Assembly (NCBI GenBank): GCA_949752735.1
Contig: OX457046.1
Coordinates: 31,534,316 to 31,598,315 of the forward strand
DNA from: Lumbricus terrestris
Taxonomy: Eukaryota > Annelida > Clitellata > Crassiclitellata > Lumbricidae
Length of the DNA: 64,000 nucleotides
Direction: 5' to 3'
Both the position numbers and the translations under genes were made by a program. Each line of letters starts with the position of its first letter. The first letter of the stretch is position 1. Shown in pieces: positions 43,151-56,042 of the stretch. The notes under the pieces were generated by a model. That model saw nothing but the letters and a program-made list of their open reading frames with translations. It did not search any database and was not told the DNA's origin.

Positions 43151-44879
43151 ATAATTTTAAGTCTCCGGGTAATTTTTTTAAATCCCAAGGGATCTGAGGT
43201 ACTAAAATTAACAACATGGTTCATCAGTAGGTCCCAATGAACTATTCTATCTGTGTGGAAGTCAATCTCCATGATCTAGTTATGGTTTTTGGCACCATTT
43301 GTTGATGTCTTGTGTATTGACACAAGAACAATAGAAATTACAAGTATAAATGATAATTCCAAACTGCAGAAACATTCAGTTCGAATTGTCTCGTCACTTT
43401 GCGTATTTGACGAAAAGGGTTAACGTGCAAAGAGTCTTTGCATCGGCTTCATGTCAATTAGGATTTACATTCGAATTTCCCCTGCAGCCTTCAGAAGTAT
43501 TTTTTTTACTGCAGATGCTTATGATTTCTTCTGATTTTTGTGACTTTGGCTGATTGTGTTTAACAGATAAAGTTATTCACTCTTTTCATTTCATGTCTGG
43601 GTTTATGCGGTAAAATTTAGTATGATTGTGATTTAATAAATTTTGCAAGTTCAAAATTTCGTAATGAATCATTGAAAACAGGAAACATTTGATTTTATTG
43701 TGTCTTTCTTTTCTAGTATTACAATGATAATCATGGAAGCAATCAGTGTTGCCATAACAATGACTTGACTGATGGCAAAGACAATGAGTATTGTTAATTG
43801 TACTCATGATGGCAACCACTTTATATAGTAAATTGTGAATGATTCATTTCTAATGTAATAATTTATTATTTTGGTAATGGGTAATAGTTTTGGCAAAGAA
43901 ATGTGTATTATTTTTAGGCTCTATAAAATTATTTTATTATCTGCATTATTATCTACAAGACCTGAAAATAGTTTTCAGTTATCACTTGTAGACTGTAGGA
44001 ATAAATATAATAAATGGTGATCCCATTTCAGTATGACCTTGCATACGTTACAAAATTTATTTTATGATAATTAATTAATTAATCATATAATATATACATA
44101 TACACATTGGGATAATTTATTTTTGTCTCGCATTTATTTTTATTTCTGTGTAGCATTTCTGGTAACAGGACTTAGATATTGATTACGTTTTATGAATGTT
44201 ACCTTCTTGCAATCTGCTGGTTGACTTTTCCCTATTTTTTGCCTTGTTTATTAGTTTCCCATTCTATATTTACGGCATTCTACTGAACTGTTTATCATCT
44301 ACAAAGAGCCTGTTTCGAGTTTCCGCTTCTGAACAATATAATTTAAATGTTGCATCAAATTAGAGTTTAAAAGATTTTTAAAAGCAACAATAAATGTGAT
44401 GCCCTGCATCAAATTTAGGTTAATGGGAACATTTAGGCCTACTTAGAAATTTATTGTCACTTTAGTTTAAAGGCGATTATTGATGATTTTCTACTTCATG
44501 GATTGATTGATTGATTGATTGACTGATTGATTGATTGTCTAAAGACAGATAGGTCTGTATTGGAGTTGTATATTGAGATTTTCTTTTGTTTGCTTCTGTC
44601 TCTTACGTTGATTACTTGACAGTTTTCATTCAAAGTTACTTCTTTGTGGATACTTTACGATTAACTTCCTACTTAATTAATACCCAAACTCATTATACAG
44701 CTTGTGCTTATTTATCAAATGATTACAATACATTTTTAGCTGCTTAATCAGTTATTTGTTTCCATGGTCACTCTAATTACTTGATTTACTGTTGATTGTA
44801 TACTGTAAATGTTTTACATTTACTGAAACATGACGCACTGCAGGCTTCCATAGCGGCAACCATGACTATCAAATATGAA

Positions 44880-45145
44880 TAAGTTACACTATCGGCTTGA
44901 CCTCTTTGTTCCTCGCGTCAGGACCGCCATGGCTCAATCCAGATCATTTGCCTGCATAGGTCCCTCCCTATGGAATGGTCTTCTCCCATCCGTTCGCTCT
45001 GCCATCCTCTCTGGTAGTCTTTCGTCATCTTTCTCTTGTCTAAAGACCTGCCTTTTCTCTCGGAGTTGCACGCACTGGGAGCGCTTCTGAAAGGCTCTTG
45101 CTGCAAGAAGCGCTTTACAAATGGTCAGATACGATACGATACACA
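44880..45145 (+). mobile_element. LINE 3' end, second subfamily
   Basis: Encodes LFVPRVRTAMAQSRSFACIG, PSLWNGLLPSVR and SSSFSCLKTCLFSR, the LINE ORF2 C-terminus. It then has the stem gagcgcttctgaaaggctc / aagcgctttacaaa and a (GATAC)n tail. Short tails of the same subfamily lie at 37078-37165 (+) and 28355-28470 (-). Confidence 0.75.
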
Positions 45146-45197
45146 TAATATGGGTTGCTAATATTTTATTTTCACTTTAACTTCCGTTAAGTCTGCT

Positions 45198-45305
45198 TGT
45201 CATGTATTCAATGTAAATTCCAGTCATTGGCTAGTCATGTATTCGATGTAAATTCCAGTTATTGGCTAGTCATGTATTCAATGTAAATTCCAGTCATTGG
45301 CTTAC
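45198..45305 (+). repeat. 35-bp tandem repeat, three copies
   Basis: Unit starts TCATGTATTCAATGTAAATT and ends ccagtcattggctag; spacing between copies is 35 bp. Confidence 0.8.
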
Positions 45306-46041
45306 CCCATGCTTGAATTTTTATATACTTCTTCCATTCAATATACAAATCTGTTTGCAGATGGTTCCTCCCCGACACTTGCTTGGCTCGTCAGTCTGTG
45401 AATAATAATAATATGGGTTCATGGCTTCAACAGAATTCTCAAGCCTATTATTGACTTGAGTGGTTAATATATAACAGGGAATTTATATCATGCAGTTCTA
45501 CACAAAACGGACAGTTCTCAATGAATCTGTGCAGCTGTAGAAGCATCCTTTTACAGTTAAAAATAATTGAAGATGTTCGTTGATTTGGAATAATTTTCCA
45601 TGGAGTATGGGAATGGGGAGAATTTAGGGTGTTGTGCAGCTCTAAAAATTCCGTAAAAGAAGACTTGGCCTACAGTAAACACGTATGCAACGACCCGATT
45701 GGTTCAAACGTATTGTTATGGCAGGAACCTCTCATGATCAATGTGATCGGTGTTTTTTTAATGTGACATTAATTTTTTTGGACCTTCTAGTTTTATAAAT
45801 ATGCCCACCACTGATTAGGGTGACGTTGATCATCGTTATTTTGTTTAGACATAATGCTGCTAAAACAGCAACTGACAGTGTGTCTAACTCTGCACCTCTT
45901 CATGTGTTATGTATGAAACATATACATATATATATATGTATAATTATGTATATACAATGCAAATTATATATATATATATATATACGCCTCAGATTCACAC
46001 TTTGGTGTGACCTTGCGCGCGTTATAAATTTATGTATTATA

Positions 46042-47042
46042 CACGGTGAACGGAAAAAAACCGAACCTCTACTATTGCTGCAATGATTGATGTAAAAGTA
46101 GGAATTTCGAAACGAAATTTTAAAGGCTTATAGACAATTCATATTTACACATCATCTCCAGATTTCATCAAAATATTTCAAACAGAAAAAAATTTATATC
46201 ACTTTTAGTGAGGCCACCCACAGTTTTTTCACGATTCAAAAACGCGACGCAAAATTGACGACTAAATTGACGACTAATTTGTTAACTCCAATGCGCCCAT
46301 CAATTCTCTTACCGCTCTTGTTTTCCTTTGCAGATTGTGATATTTCGTCAGCGTAGCTCTCCGCAATTGATTATCAATCCATCGGGTTCAAATCCGAAGA
46401 TTTAGGGCCAATGGCTTTCTCAATGAAACCAGAACAATCGAGCCGATCTCCTTTCATTCACGTCAAATCTCTTGTCTCTCAGCTCAACTCTTAATCTTTG
46501 CTCTCAGTTTTTATCAGAGTAGACGTTGCTCATAGGATCTTGCTCAAGAGGTGTCTGAATACACATTTTGTCTGTCATTGACACCTTGGCCATTTTCATT
46601 TAAAAAAATTTGAATTGCATTGATTAATAACAAAATTAATAATCTGATAGAACCCTTATTTACCAACTTGATTATCATCTTGCTAAGTGACTTTTCAGTG
46701 ACGCGCAGTTACGCTGGTACCCTGTTTCTTTTTAAAATAGTAATAATAATGATCATCTGGCAATATGAAGGCTATTTGATAACAATTATTTGAGATGATA
46801 CGTAATAAAATCGTGTTTTTGCTACTTTTTGCTGCGTTACGTCTTTGAATCGTCAAAAAACGGTGGGTGGCCTCACTAAAAGTAATGTAACTTTTGTTCT
46901 GTTTGAAATATTTTGATGAAATCTGGCCATGATGTGTAAATATAAATTATCTATAAGCCTGTAAACTTTCATTTCGAAATTCCTATTTTTACATCAATCA
47001 TTGCAGCAATAGTAGAGGTTCGGTTTTTTTCCGTTCACCGTG
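46042..47042. mobile_element. 1-kb foldback element with about 215-bp inverted repeats, TA target
   Basis: CACGGTGAACGG ... CCGTTCACCGTG with TA on both sides. The two arms (about 46042-46260 and 46825-47042) are complementary with scattered differences. The middle 560 bp has no usable ORF. Typical of a non-autonomous Tc1/mariner-type element. A relative lies at 60869-61235. Confidence 0.85.
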
Positions 47043-47073
<31 letters not shown>

Positions 47074-47513
47074 ATTATAGCTTTGTGGCTATAGAAGATA
47101 CCTAACTGAGTTATAACACGCTATTATTCAGTGTTCGAACTACAGCTCTTTATAGAATATAATACAATAAAACAATAATAAAATATATTAAGCTTATACG
47201 AGTTAAATAGCTTGAAAGTCGCAATTCTCTCTAGCACATGTAGGATAGCCTATTGTAGTATTGTTGTTGTAGACAATATAGCTATGCTTTGCTTTTTTTA
47301 GCAAATGTAGCTTAGAATAAATGAGTGAATCAGTGTATGAATGAATTAGTGTATGAATGAATGAATGAATGAATCAGTGTATGAATGAATGAATCAGTGA
47401 ATGGATGAATGCTATGCAATGAGAATTGAGAGGGAATGGTTGAATGACTGAATGGACGAATAGATGTAACCAAGCAGCAATTAAGCCTACTTTGGCATCA
47501 ATCACCTACGAAA

Positions 47514-48053
47514 TCATCTTGGTTGCTGACGCTCCAGTTCGGAACTACAGTCGCCATACGATGCTCCTTCAAGACCCTGCGGCACTGGCTTCCTCGCAGC
47601 ATCGTTCGTAGCATCTTCAACCCTTCCCCCACTCCCTTCATCGTCCCCCAACCGACGCTCCCTCGTCCCGTAGTTCCTTCCCTCTGTCGGGCCCTTCCTC
47701 AGCGCAGTCATCTCACTCCCACGGTTGCGCGCGGCGGCTGGTCGCTCGGGCCGCGGGTCGAGCTCTCCATGCCAGTACATGTGCAGTATCATTCCAGTCT
47801 GGATGATACCACCGAGAGTCACCAACGCCATCCCGATGATTAAGCAGATGACGAGGCCATCGGCCAACCGGAAGTAGAAGAGCTCGATCGCCTCCATCTG
47901 GCGGGCAGGAAGGGTCGCGTCGAAGGCGTAGTTGCTCGGGATGAGTAGTCCAAAGAGGATGAGGACTATCCCGATGGCGATGGAGATAGTCGAGACGAGA
48001 CTGAACCACTCAAGCGGATCCGATGCGCCGTCCTCTGCAGTCGTCTCCGACAT
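47514..48053 (-). CDS. TMEM74-like two-pass membrane protein, single-exon ORF
   Basis: A 179-residue ORF from ATG at 48053, with an in-frame TAG 14 codons upstream. TM1 is about residues 19-38 (SLVSTISIAIGIVLILFGLL), a loop follows with PARQMEAIE and FRLADG, TM2 is about residues 65-91 with LVTLGGI, and a polar C-terminus starts YWHGELDPR. The pattern IP..PARQME....R....CLI.G..LVTLGG........GEL matches the C-terminal core of vertebrate TMEM74/TMEM74B; human TMEM74 is a lysosomal/autophagosomal autophagy-promoting protein. The N-terminus is shorter than in vertebrates. GC is much higher than the flanks, supporting real coding. Identification is from motif memory, not a search. Confidence 0.72.
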   Translation of the reverse strand: MSETTAEDGASDPLEWFSLVSTISIAIGIVLILFGLLIPSNYAFDATLPARQMEAIELFYFRLADGLVICLIIGMALVTLGGIIQTGMILHMYWHGELDPRPERPAAARNRGSEMTALRKGPTEGRNYGTRERRLGDDEGSGGRVEDATNDAARKPVPQGLEGASYGDCSSELERQQPR

Positions 48054-48766
48054 TGCCGACGCTCTGATGCGTGAATCGTAATCTGCGAACTTCTAAAGCG
48101 CCACTCGAAGGCCAAGCGCGGAGCACCAGCCTATTCACGAGCGAAACGAAAATGATGTTGCGTTAGTAGCCTAGGGTGATGATGATGATGTTGCGACAGG
48201 ATGTATTAACCCTATGCAGTCAAGCTTGTTAGCTTACGACTCGAGTGTATACCCTGTTGATGCTGCTGCGCTAGTCTATTCAGAGTTTCTGTTGTCAAAT
48301 GAACGCTCCATGCGTTTAACCTTCATATGATTTGGAGATTCTCAACAAATTCAAACAAAAGCATAACAGCTCATTTGTTGAACACAGAAACACTGTTCTC
48401 TTTCAAAAATAAACATTTAACTCCATTTTTGCATTGACTATGAGGGCCTAACAGTAATAGGACCCAAACAAAGCGGCAGATTTACCTATTATAGGTCTAT
48501 ATAGTTGTCAAAAGAAGCTTCCGTAGTCCGTATAAGGCGACCTAATTCTGGTCAATCAAATTCCTACAGTTAGTCCGTGGTAACGTGGCTCACAGCTTTG
48601 CGTTTCAGACATTCTTCCGCACGTTCAAGGCTACAGCTTCAATTCACGAATTCAGCCTACGCATTCTTGCGAGATTCGTATGTCCTGTACATTAACAACT
48701 AAAACATGGCAGGCCTACACATCGATATCAAGCGGTATATAAAAAAATAGATGCACCTACGCTTGC

Positions 48767-48768
<2 letters not shown>

Positions 48769-48808
<40 letters not shown>
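48769..48808. repeat. (TA)n microsatellite
   Basis: About 40 bp of TA. A second one lies at 48998-49040 and a third at 47043-47068. Confidence 0.9.
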
Positions 48809-48812
<4 letters not shown>

Positions 48813-48994
48813 GCAGTTGAACAGGTGTTTGGCCTATAAGAGAGCATCTGAAGGCCTGTCAATAACGGCAGCTGCTGGCGAGAGTCATTGTAGGCCCGTA
48901 GCCCCATTGCAGACTGCAATCGCATTTAGGTTTGTCTTATAATGTGCACGACGAAGCTTTGCGTGCATGCTAAAAATTATTATATTTGCAGTTG

Positions 48995-49042
<48 letters not shown>

Positions 49043-49509
49043 CGTACATAATACGTATATATAGGCTATTTTGCATACATAATACAGAATTTACCTAGGC
49101 CTTTATGTATACTTATTTAGCCTATATAGGCCTAATATGTGCATGCCTGTGTGACGATCGAGTCATTCTTTCTCGTCCCTTCTATTATAGCCTACATGTC
49201 TTTTACAGTCATGTATTAATTTACGTAGCGCCATTAATACTCTGTAATGTAGGTTCCCTTTTTATTAAAGAGTTATAATATAGCCGTCAACCCCTCCAAC
49301 CCCACGGAGATGCATGTGAGAGTTCCCGCCCAACAAGACCACCATTGTTTTATTGTCGAGATCCCGTCCAACAAGCACAATTGTTTTATAATTAATTACT
49401 CTGCCCCAACACGTGCGCCATGGATAGGATTAAGACCTCCCAGTTTGAAAGTGCCGGTAGGAAGAGGGCCGCTGATATTAATTCCTGCAGTGAAGTGAAG
49501 CGGCGTGCA

Positions 49510-49809
49510 TCAGGCGTGGAAATAATGGTTTCCAGACCTGGTCGTCCAGCTCGTGTGTATAAGGGACTCACTTAGCTCCCTTTTGGCACTCGTGAGAAGA
49601 TCCCGTTGAAGAAGGACGAGAGCCTTCCGAGAAGACGGAGGAGAAAATTCCCGTCGACGACCTCTGCCTAGATCGCACACCGTCTGAGAAGAGACTTCCA
49701 GCCCCTCCCCCGTTCGTCTGAGGAGTCTTCGATCCTTGTCCAGCTCTGCTTGAATTGCGCCATTGGTCGTCGCGCCGTCCATTGACGTCAGTGACGATAC
49801 CTCTGCCAT
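49510..49809 (-). CDS. unassigned ORF with a start region resembling the TMEM74-like gene
   Basis: A 99-residue ATG-initiated ORF (begins MAEVSSLTSMDGATT) in a GC-rich island. The bases around its ATG and about 20 bp upstream closely match those around the TMEM74-like ATG at 48053, and both proteins share an acidic/Ser-rich start with DGA. There are no TM segments and the rest is Arg/Ser-rich without recognisable domains. It may be a first exon, a degraded tandem duplicate, or non-coding. Confidence 0.3.
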   Translation of the reverse strand: MAEVSSLTSMDGATTNGAIQAELDKDRRLLRRTGEGLEVSSQTVCDLGRGRRREFSPPSSRKALVLLQRDLLTSAKRELSESLIHTSWTTRSGNHYFHA

Positions 49810-50044
49810 TGTCTACGCCCTGATGCAGGTATGAGAGTTTCACCTGAGGTTAGCTCGATCGCCTTGAGGAGTGACCGTCCTTGAGTCCATCATTATGCTG
49901 TTGGGGTTGCCCTGTGTGTCTTGTAACGGAAGTTAGACTAAGACGCCACGAGGTTTATCGTCCCTGGTCCAGTAGAAGCGATGGGGAAAACATTCTTATT
50001 TGAGTTCTTTATTCCATATAATTATTACTATTATGATCACTATT

Positions 50045-50047
50045 ATA

Positions 50048-50100
<53 letters not shown>
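50045..50100. repeat. (ATT)n microsatellite
   Basis: Near-perfect ATT repeat in intergenic DNA. Confidence 0.9.
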
Positions 50101-50104
<4 letters not shown>

Positions 50105-50417
50105 ATTAACGATTTCACAATTATTCTGAGCTTGTAATGATTAGTTGTATAGCTTATAAACTTATCTTACCTGTATAATTCATGTACTTAAACCTTTTTG
50201 CCTTTTATTAAATATTCACAAAACTCCAGTGACTACTTTTGTAAATAATATTGCCACATCTAAGAATTATTAGCAGAGAAGAAGAAAAGGCTTTGGCACA
50301 AAAGGTTTACAGATTTATCACGATTCTAGAAGACTTGTCTTCTAGCCAGAAAGAAATAGGAACTGCGATAAAGAATTTGAACCAACGAATAGACCATAAA
50401 GAAGCAATTCGCTCATG

Positions 50418-50998
<581 letters not shown>

Positions 50999-51514
50999 TG
51001 AAGACTAATATAGAGACCCGAGATGCGCATTTGGCTTGTTCAACCGTAGTGATGACCTTGATTTTTTCTCTAAAGTAACTGCTATAATAGACCTATGTTT
51101 AGTGAACTGACTGGGACGATGTAGTAATGATTGCTTGAAGTGACTGAATTATCGATTACGCTGAATGATCGGTAAACATCAGGCAAGTGTGTTAGCACTG
51201 TCAGTTATTGCAGGGCAGGCGCGATCTCAGCAGAAGCCTTTCGATTGCAGAGGGAACATTACAAGATGCCTAATTATCGAGTGACAGCGCCTCCCATTTG
51301 CTAAACTGATGGGTGGGTTGGTTATGGGTCAAAATCTTTGGGGTGGATTTTAAATTTTTTGCCATAGATTGGTGGATTATAGACGCAATCGATGGGATAT
51401 TATATAGGCCTACAGAAAGATTTGCGTGTGTGAATTGGTAGGCATTGTTTTAGGTTTTGGCTGAATAGTTCAATGGTCGGATGTATTGGGTGGTTGGCTG
51501 GTTAACTTGATGGA

Positions 51515-51907
51515 TTGATTTATCGATTAATCGATTGATTGATTGATCGATTGATTGATCGATCGATTGATTGATCAATTGATTGATTGATCGATCGATC
51601 GATTGATTGATCAATTGATTGATTGATTGATTGATTAATTGATTGATTGATCGATCGATTGATTGATTGATTCATTGATTGATCGATTGGTTGATTAATC
51701 GATTGATTGATTGATCGATTGATTGATCGATCGATTGATTGATCAATTGATTGATTGATCGATCGATCGATTGATTGATCAATTGATTGATTGATCGATC
51801 GATCGATTGATTGATCAATTGATTGATTGATTGATTGATTAATTGATTGATTGATCGATCGATTGATTGATTGATTCATTGATTGATCGATTGGTTGATT
51901 GATCGAT

Positions 51908-51970
<63 letters not shown>
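51515..51970. repeat. (GATT)/(GATC) satellite-like array
   Basis: GATT repeat with GATC variants arranged in longer units of roughly 100-200 bp that recur (for example 51525-51690 and 51835-51905). An open frame through it is a repeat artefact. Confidence 0.9.
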
Positions 51971-52484
51971 CGGATGGACAGACGGGTGGATGGATGGATA
52001 GATGGACATCGCAGACTGCACAATGAGTGACCATGTGGCGCACAATGACTGCTGCTGCTGCTGCTGCTGCTGCTGGTTGAAGTGTCCTACATCTAAGCAT
52101 CATCCACTAGAGAGCAACATCTGTTCCGTCAGACGAGATTGGTTACGTTGACTGCGAAGAAGGGACGAGTGGCACTTGGACGGAAGCCATTCGTTGCTAC
52201 TCTGAGTGTTCCATTCACGGCCCAACCTCCCAATCCCCAACCGGAACCCATCCAACTCCATTGAGACTACGCTTCGAAACACTCGTCGCTCGCTATTTGC
52301 ACGCACTGCAGCCTCTGCCTCGCACGCGTATGAACTCCATAAAAGAACCTACTGTATGTAGATATACGATGGACTTTTTGTAAGCCTACATGTAAAACCA
52401 TGTTGCGCTTACAATATATATTTATGTGTATATATATATGTATATATGTGTATATCTGTGTATGTGCAAGTATACCATCTAGCA

Positions 52485-52838
52485 CAGTGGTTCCCAACCC
52501 ACGGTTGAGTCCAAAAGTGGCCCGCCAGGCCTCCAAAAATGGCCCTCAGCTCTCAAAGAATTTACAAAAATATAGACAAAAAATTGACAATTTGGACAGA
52601 ATATAAGTCATATAACACATAATTATTTTCTATTACAAGTTATTTTATTTTGACATCTATAAATTACATCAAACCTTATAATTTGATTCAATTATAGGCC
52701 TACCCATTTTATATGCTTCCACTAAATTAAATTCTAGCCTTGTGGCCCCCTAATGTCCTTCATTTAAGAAAAAGTGGACCTCGTGTCCTTCAACTTAGAA
52801 AAAGTGGCCCGAAAGTCAAAAAAGGTTGGGAACCACTG
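52485..52838. mobile_element. complete hAT (Charlie-like) MITE
   Basis: CAGTGGTTCCCAACC ... GGTTGGGAACCACTG, 8-bp duplication atctagca / atctaaca. No transposase. Confidence 0.88.
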
Positions 52839-53280
52839 ATCTAACATTATACAGGTTTTGGTATAGTTTTTGTGACTGAGGTCGTGTATAACCGCGTTTT
52901 AAAACTCGTTCCCGTGACTTATAAGTCTAAATATGTATTGAACAGTTTCTTGTGTCTTAATTCTCGTGATCTCGTAATTTCATGTACGAGCCCTGACTAA
53001 TATTTTGTGGCCAGAAATGAACGAGCGGTAACTTAGTCCGGAGTTCTCTTAGAAACTTCTATACCTGTACTATGCATTTAAGCACCAGCTGTGAATCGGA
53101 AAATTCAATGTTGCTTTCCACGTTTTAAAGCCAGCAATGGTTTCAAGTGGTCTAGCGTGCAGCATAATTATATATAAGCCAGAAACAGAACACTAGAATA
53201 TAGCCTAGTATGCCCACAATGCCCGGAATATCGATAAACTTCATGTAACTTACTTTTAGTGCTTGATAAGTGGTAGAAAT

Positions 53281-53719
53281 GTGACCCGACATATGAAAAT
53301 GTACCATAAGTCGGCGTACGGTTTCACGAGAAATCGCGCATAATGACGTCGGGGGAATTGGTATTTTTAGCAGCAGGCAAGCCTAAGGTATGATGTCATC
53401 GCTAAATATAGCACATTCACCACTTATTTTCTGGTTTAACTGGTCACTAAAACACCCACCATTGGTCAGATAAAACGTACCATAACTCGGCTGTGCTTGC
53501 GCTGTGTAACCGGCTGCTAGACAAAATGTGTCGTGTTTTAAAAAAAAATTCCCGAAAATGTCCAGTTCTCGTGTTAAGCCATGTTTTATCTTATAAGTCG
53601 GTCATTTATCATCCAATTTTTATCTGGTTTTCAGCAAAATGTTCAGCTCACTTAGTTGGTTTATGAAGGCATAATAACTCCAAACCCGACTTATGGTACC
53701 TTTTCATATGTCGGGACAC
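53281..53719. mobile_element. MITE with about 34-bp inverted ends
   Basis: GTGACCCGACATATGAAAA and its complement frame a 439-bp non-coding interior. aaat on both sides may be a 4-bp target duplication. Confidence 0.75.
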
Positions 53720-54057
53720 AAATAGATAAATTAAACGACCAAATGATTGCTAAGAAGCGACTTTGAATAGTCTTTCTAATAAATTTTCTTTGAATAGCTC
53801 TTGATCTGCTTATAAATACCGGTACTGAAAAGCGCTGAATACATTCGGCCAACTCCGCCACTGGTTGCACTCTGCCAGTGCCAGTCCCAAGCCTGGATAA
53901 AGGAGGAGGGCGTCGCTAATGGTCTTTGCTACCACACAGTGACGTTAATTAAACTGCAACTACTACTACTACACATTCGGACAATGTTCTGCTCATCAGT
54001 AGGCCATAACAATGTGCCTCATGCATATTATTTAGATAGATGTCAAAGAATCGTAAT

Positions 54058-54444
54058 TCATTGCCAGATGACAACATTACCCACGTCGGCTAATACAGTC
54101 CGCTTGGTAGCGCCCTTTGTAATCACGCGACTAATACTGCTTGCGGGGTTCCTTGGTTCCGCAAGTTCCTCCAGCACCTCGTCCAGATACCGGATGTAGT
54201 TGATGACGGCCCGGATAAGTTCCAGTTTTCCGCTTGACCGAGCAGCCGGAACGATGCGCTTTAGTTGTCGTAGGCAGTCAAGCACCGTCGGGTACGACTG
54301 CCCTTGACTTGCGAAGCACTGTCTGCAACCCCTTGCTGACCTATGGTCATAGGTTTCACCGCGTGAAACCACGATTCGTCTCGGCGCGGAAGAAACCCTG
54401 CGGTCACTGACTTTGAGGATGGCGTCATCATTTGATTGCATCAT
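54058..54444 (-). CDS. HLH protein without basic region, Id-like
   Basis: A 128-residue ORF from ATG at 54444, with in-frame TAA three codons upstream. Residues 52-94 form a helix-loop-helix: helix 1 VLDCLRQLKRIVP, short loop, helix 2 KLELIRAVINYIRYLDEVLEEL. The LK..VP and KLE.I..VI.YI..L motifs are those of Id/extramacrochaetae proteins, which sequester bHLH factors and block DNA binding. The segment before helix 1 (FASQGQSYPT) lacks the basic residues of DNA-binding bHLH. The loop is about three residues shorter than in Id1-4, so it may be a divergent member. The C-terminal tail could be read-through into an intron (possible donor near 54080). No neighbour gene informs function. Confidence 0.55.
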   Translation of the reverse strand: MMQSNDDAILKVSDRRVSSAPRRIVVSRGETYDHRSARGCRQCFASQGQSYPTVLDCLRQLKRIVPAARSSGKLELIRAVINYIRYLDEVLEELAEPRNPASSISRVITKGATKRTVLADVGNVVIWQ

Positions 54445-55746
54445 TATCTGTTATGCATAACAAAGGGATAAAGGTTCTTTTAGATAAATTTTACAACTGC
54501 ACAACCCTTTCTCTCTCTTCTGATCCTCCATGGTCAATAAATCCGAAACGTAGGCTATGACAATGAACATTTTAAGACAGGGTGAGAATTGCCGGGGAGG
54601 TGGTTGGAGGGTTTGAACCCCAGTCTTTCTTAGAGCACCAAAGTAGGCCACAAGTCTGTTTTTCACACCCCAATTCCAAGTGGATAATGGTCCAACCCCC
54701 AGTTATTTTTTCACAATTCTTACACTGTTTTAAGACTCTCCTTGACAGCACCACTATGCTTTTACAGCTGCACAATTCATTTAAGGCTGCCCTTTTGGCG
54801 TAGACCAGAACTGCACATAAAAGTCACGCAAAGGGAGCAGCGTCTCCCAAAGCAAGACTTAATTTCCACTAATTTTCTAAAACATTTCTCTATGAAATTC
54901 ACTCATTCTCTGTGACATCCATGAAACATAATTACAAATAGTTTCCAGCTTTCCACTGCTTCTGCATAAAACCTCTATTCAAACAACCTGAAAATAATGG
55001 TCTTCTAATTTTTATACTAAATCACCAAAATACCCATTATCGAACAGGCCTATAGGCCTACATGAGAGTAACCTTCTAATTTTCATTAATCCTAAAAAAA
55101 AACTTTGAAATGACCTTCAAATTTCAACTGATCCTCTAAACAAACCTCTGCTAAAGTTTCCTGTCAAAGTGACCTTCCAAAATAATTTCATTTCCACGGA
55201 AAACATCAGTGAAATTTACCTGAATTGGTCTTGCGAGAATTTTGTTGACTTCGGTCTTTGTAGGCACAAACGTTACGCGAACGAAAACGATATAGCAGAC
55301 GCTTCTGTCATAGATTGGTTGGTCCGTCCCTTCGTCCTTCCGTCGTCCTCGGAAGCAAAGTAGCAAATGCCGAAGCGTCATGGCCTTGAATTGAAGAGAC
55401 TTCTGTTGCAAATGCTTCTGCCACTTATGCAGGTGCTGCTGATGTTCTGCTGCTACAACTGATGTTGACGCTGATGCGATATACTTTCTCTTCTTATCAC
55501 AAACAAAAACTGTGACTCTCCGGTTGAAGGCTTCTCTGAAGAGGCTATTAATTGTCTTACTCACTTAAATGATGTCTGTTTGCTGCAGACACAAACTGTG
55601 GCTTTATAGCTTTTGGACATTTTTCTCTGGTACCTGGTAGCCTAATAAACCACAGAGGCGTGTTTAAGAAGTTCAGTCGCTTTTGAAGCCGTTATTGGTT
55701 CTTAGCAGGGCTGTCGAGAGAATGTCCGGACTACAGAGCAGTCACG

Positions 55747-56042
55747 CATAGGCGTAGGGGACATTTCGGCAGTGAGGGAGGGGGCAAAGATTTTCCTTTT
55801 GCCTGAAAAATCTGATGACCTTTTTTTAGTCGTTCGCCAAAAATCTTCCGATTTTCTCGTCCGAAAAACCTTATGACCTTTTTTAGTCATTTCCTATAAA
55901 TCCTCAGAAACTATAGCTGTTTTGCCCCTGTACGCAGTGTACGTGTGCCCGAAAAATTCGTCCGTGCCTCTTTTGCCAGAAAAACACATTTGCCTAAAAT
56001 TTGGGGGCATTTGCCCCCTGGACCCCGCCTCCTACGCCTATG
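55747..56042. mobile_element. hAT-like MITE
   Basis: CATAGGCGTAGG ... CCTACGCCTATG with perfect 8-bp duplication cagtcacg. Confidence 0.85.

Larger units (their letters stand above)
42161..46041. other. intergenic, repeat fragments only
   Basis: LINE tails at 42940-43150 and 44880-45145, the 35-bp repeat at 45198, and otherwise AT-rich sequence. No gene recognised. Confidence 0.55.

Noticed and set aside
46042..47042. Autonomous transposon with transposase
   Set aside because: The interior between the long arms has no usable ORF and no DDE-type motif.
51520..52023. 167-codon minus-strand frame reading INQS repeats
   Set aside because: Produced by the GATT/GATC array, with no non-repeat domain.
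55151..55564. 137-codon minus-strand open stretch near a TATA-like CTATAAAG at about 55.6 kb
   Set aside because: It begins with GTG, not ATG, no domain is recognisable, and the GTG is part of a donor-like gtgagt. Kept only as a possible non-coding exon region.
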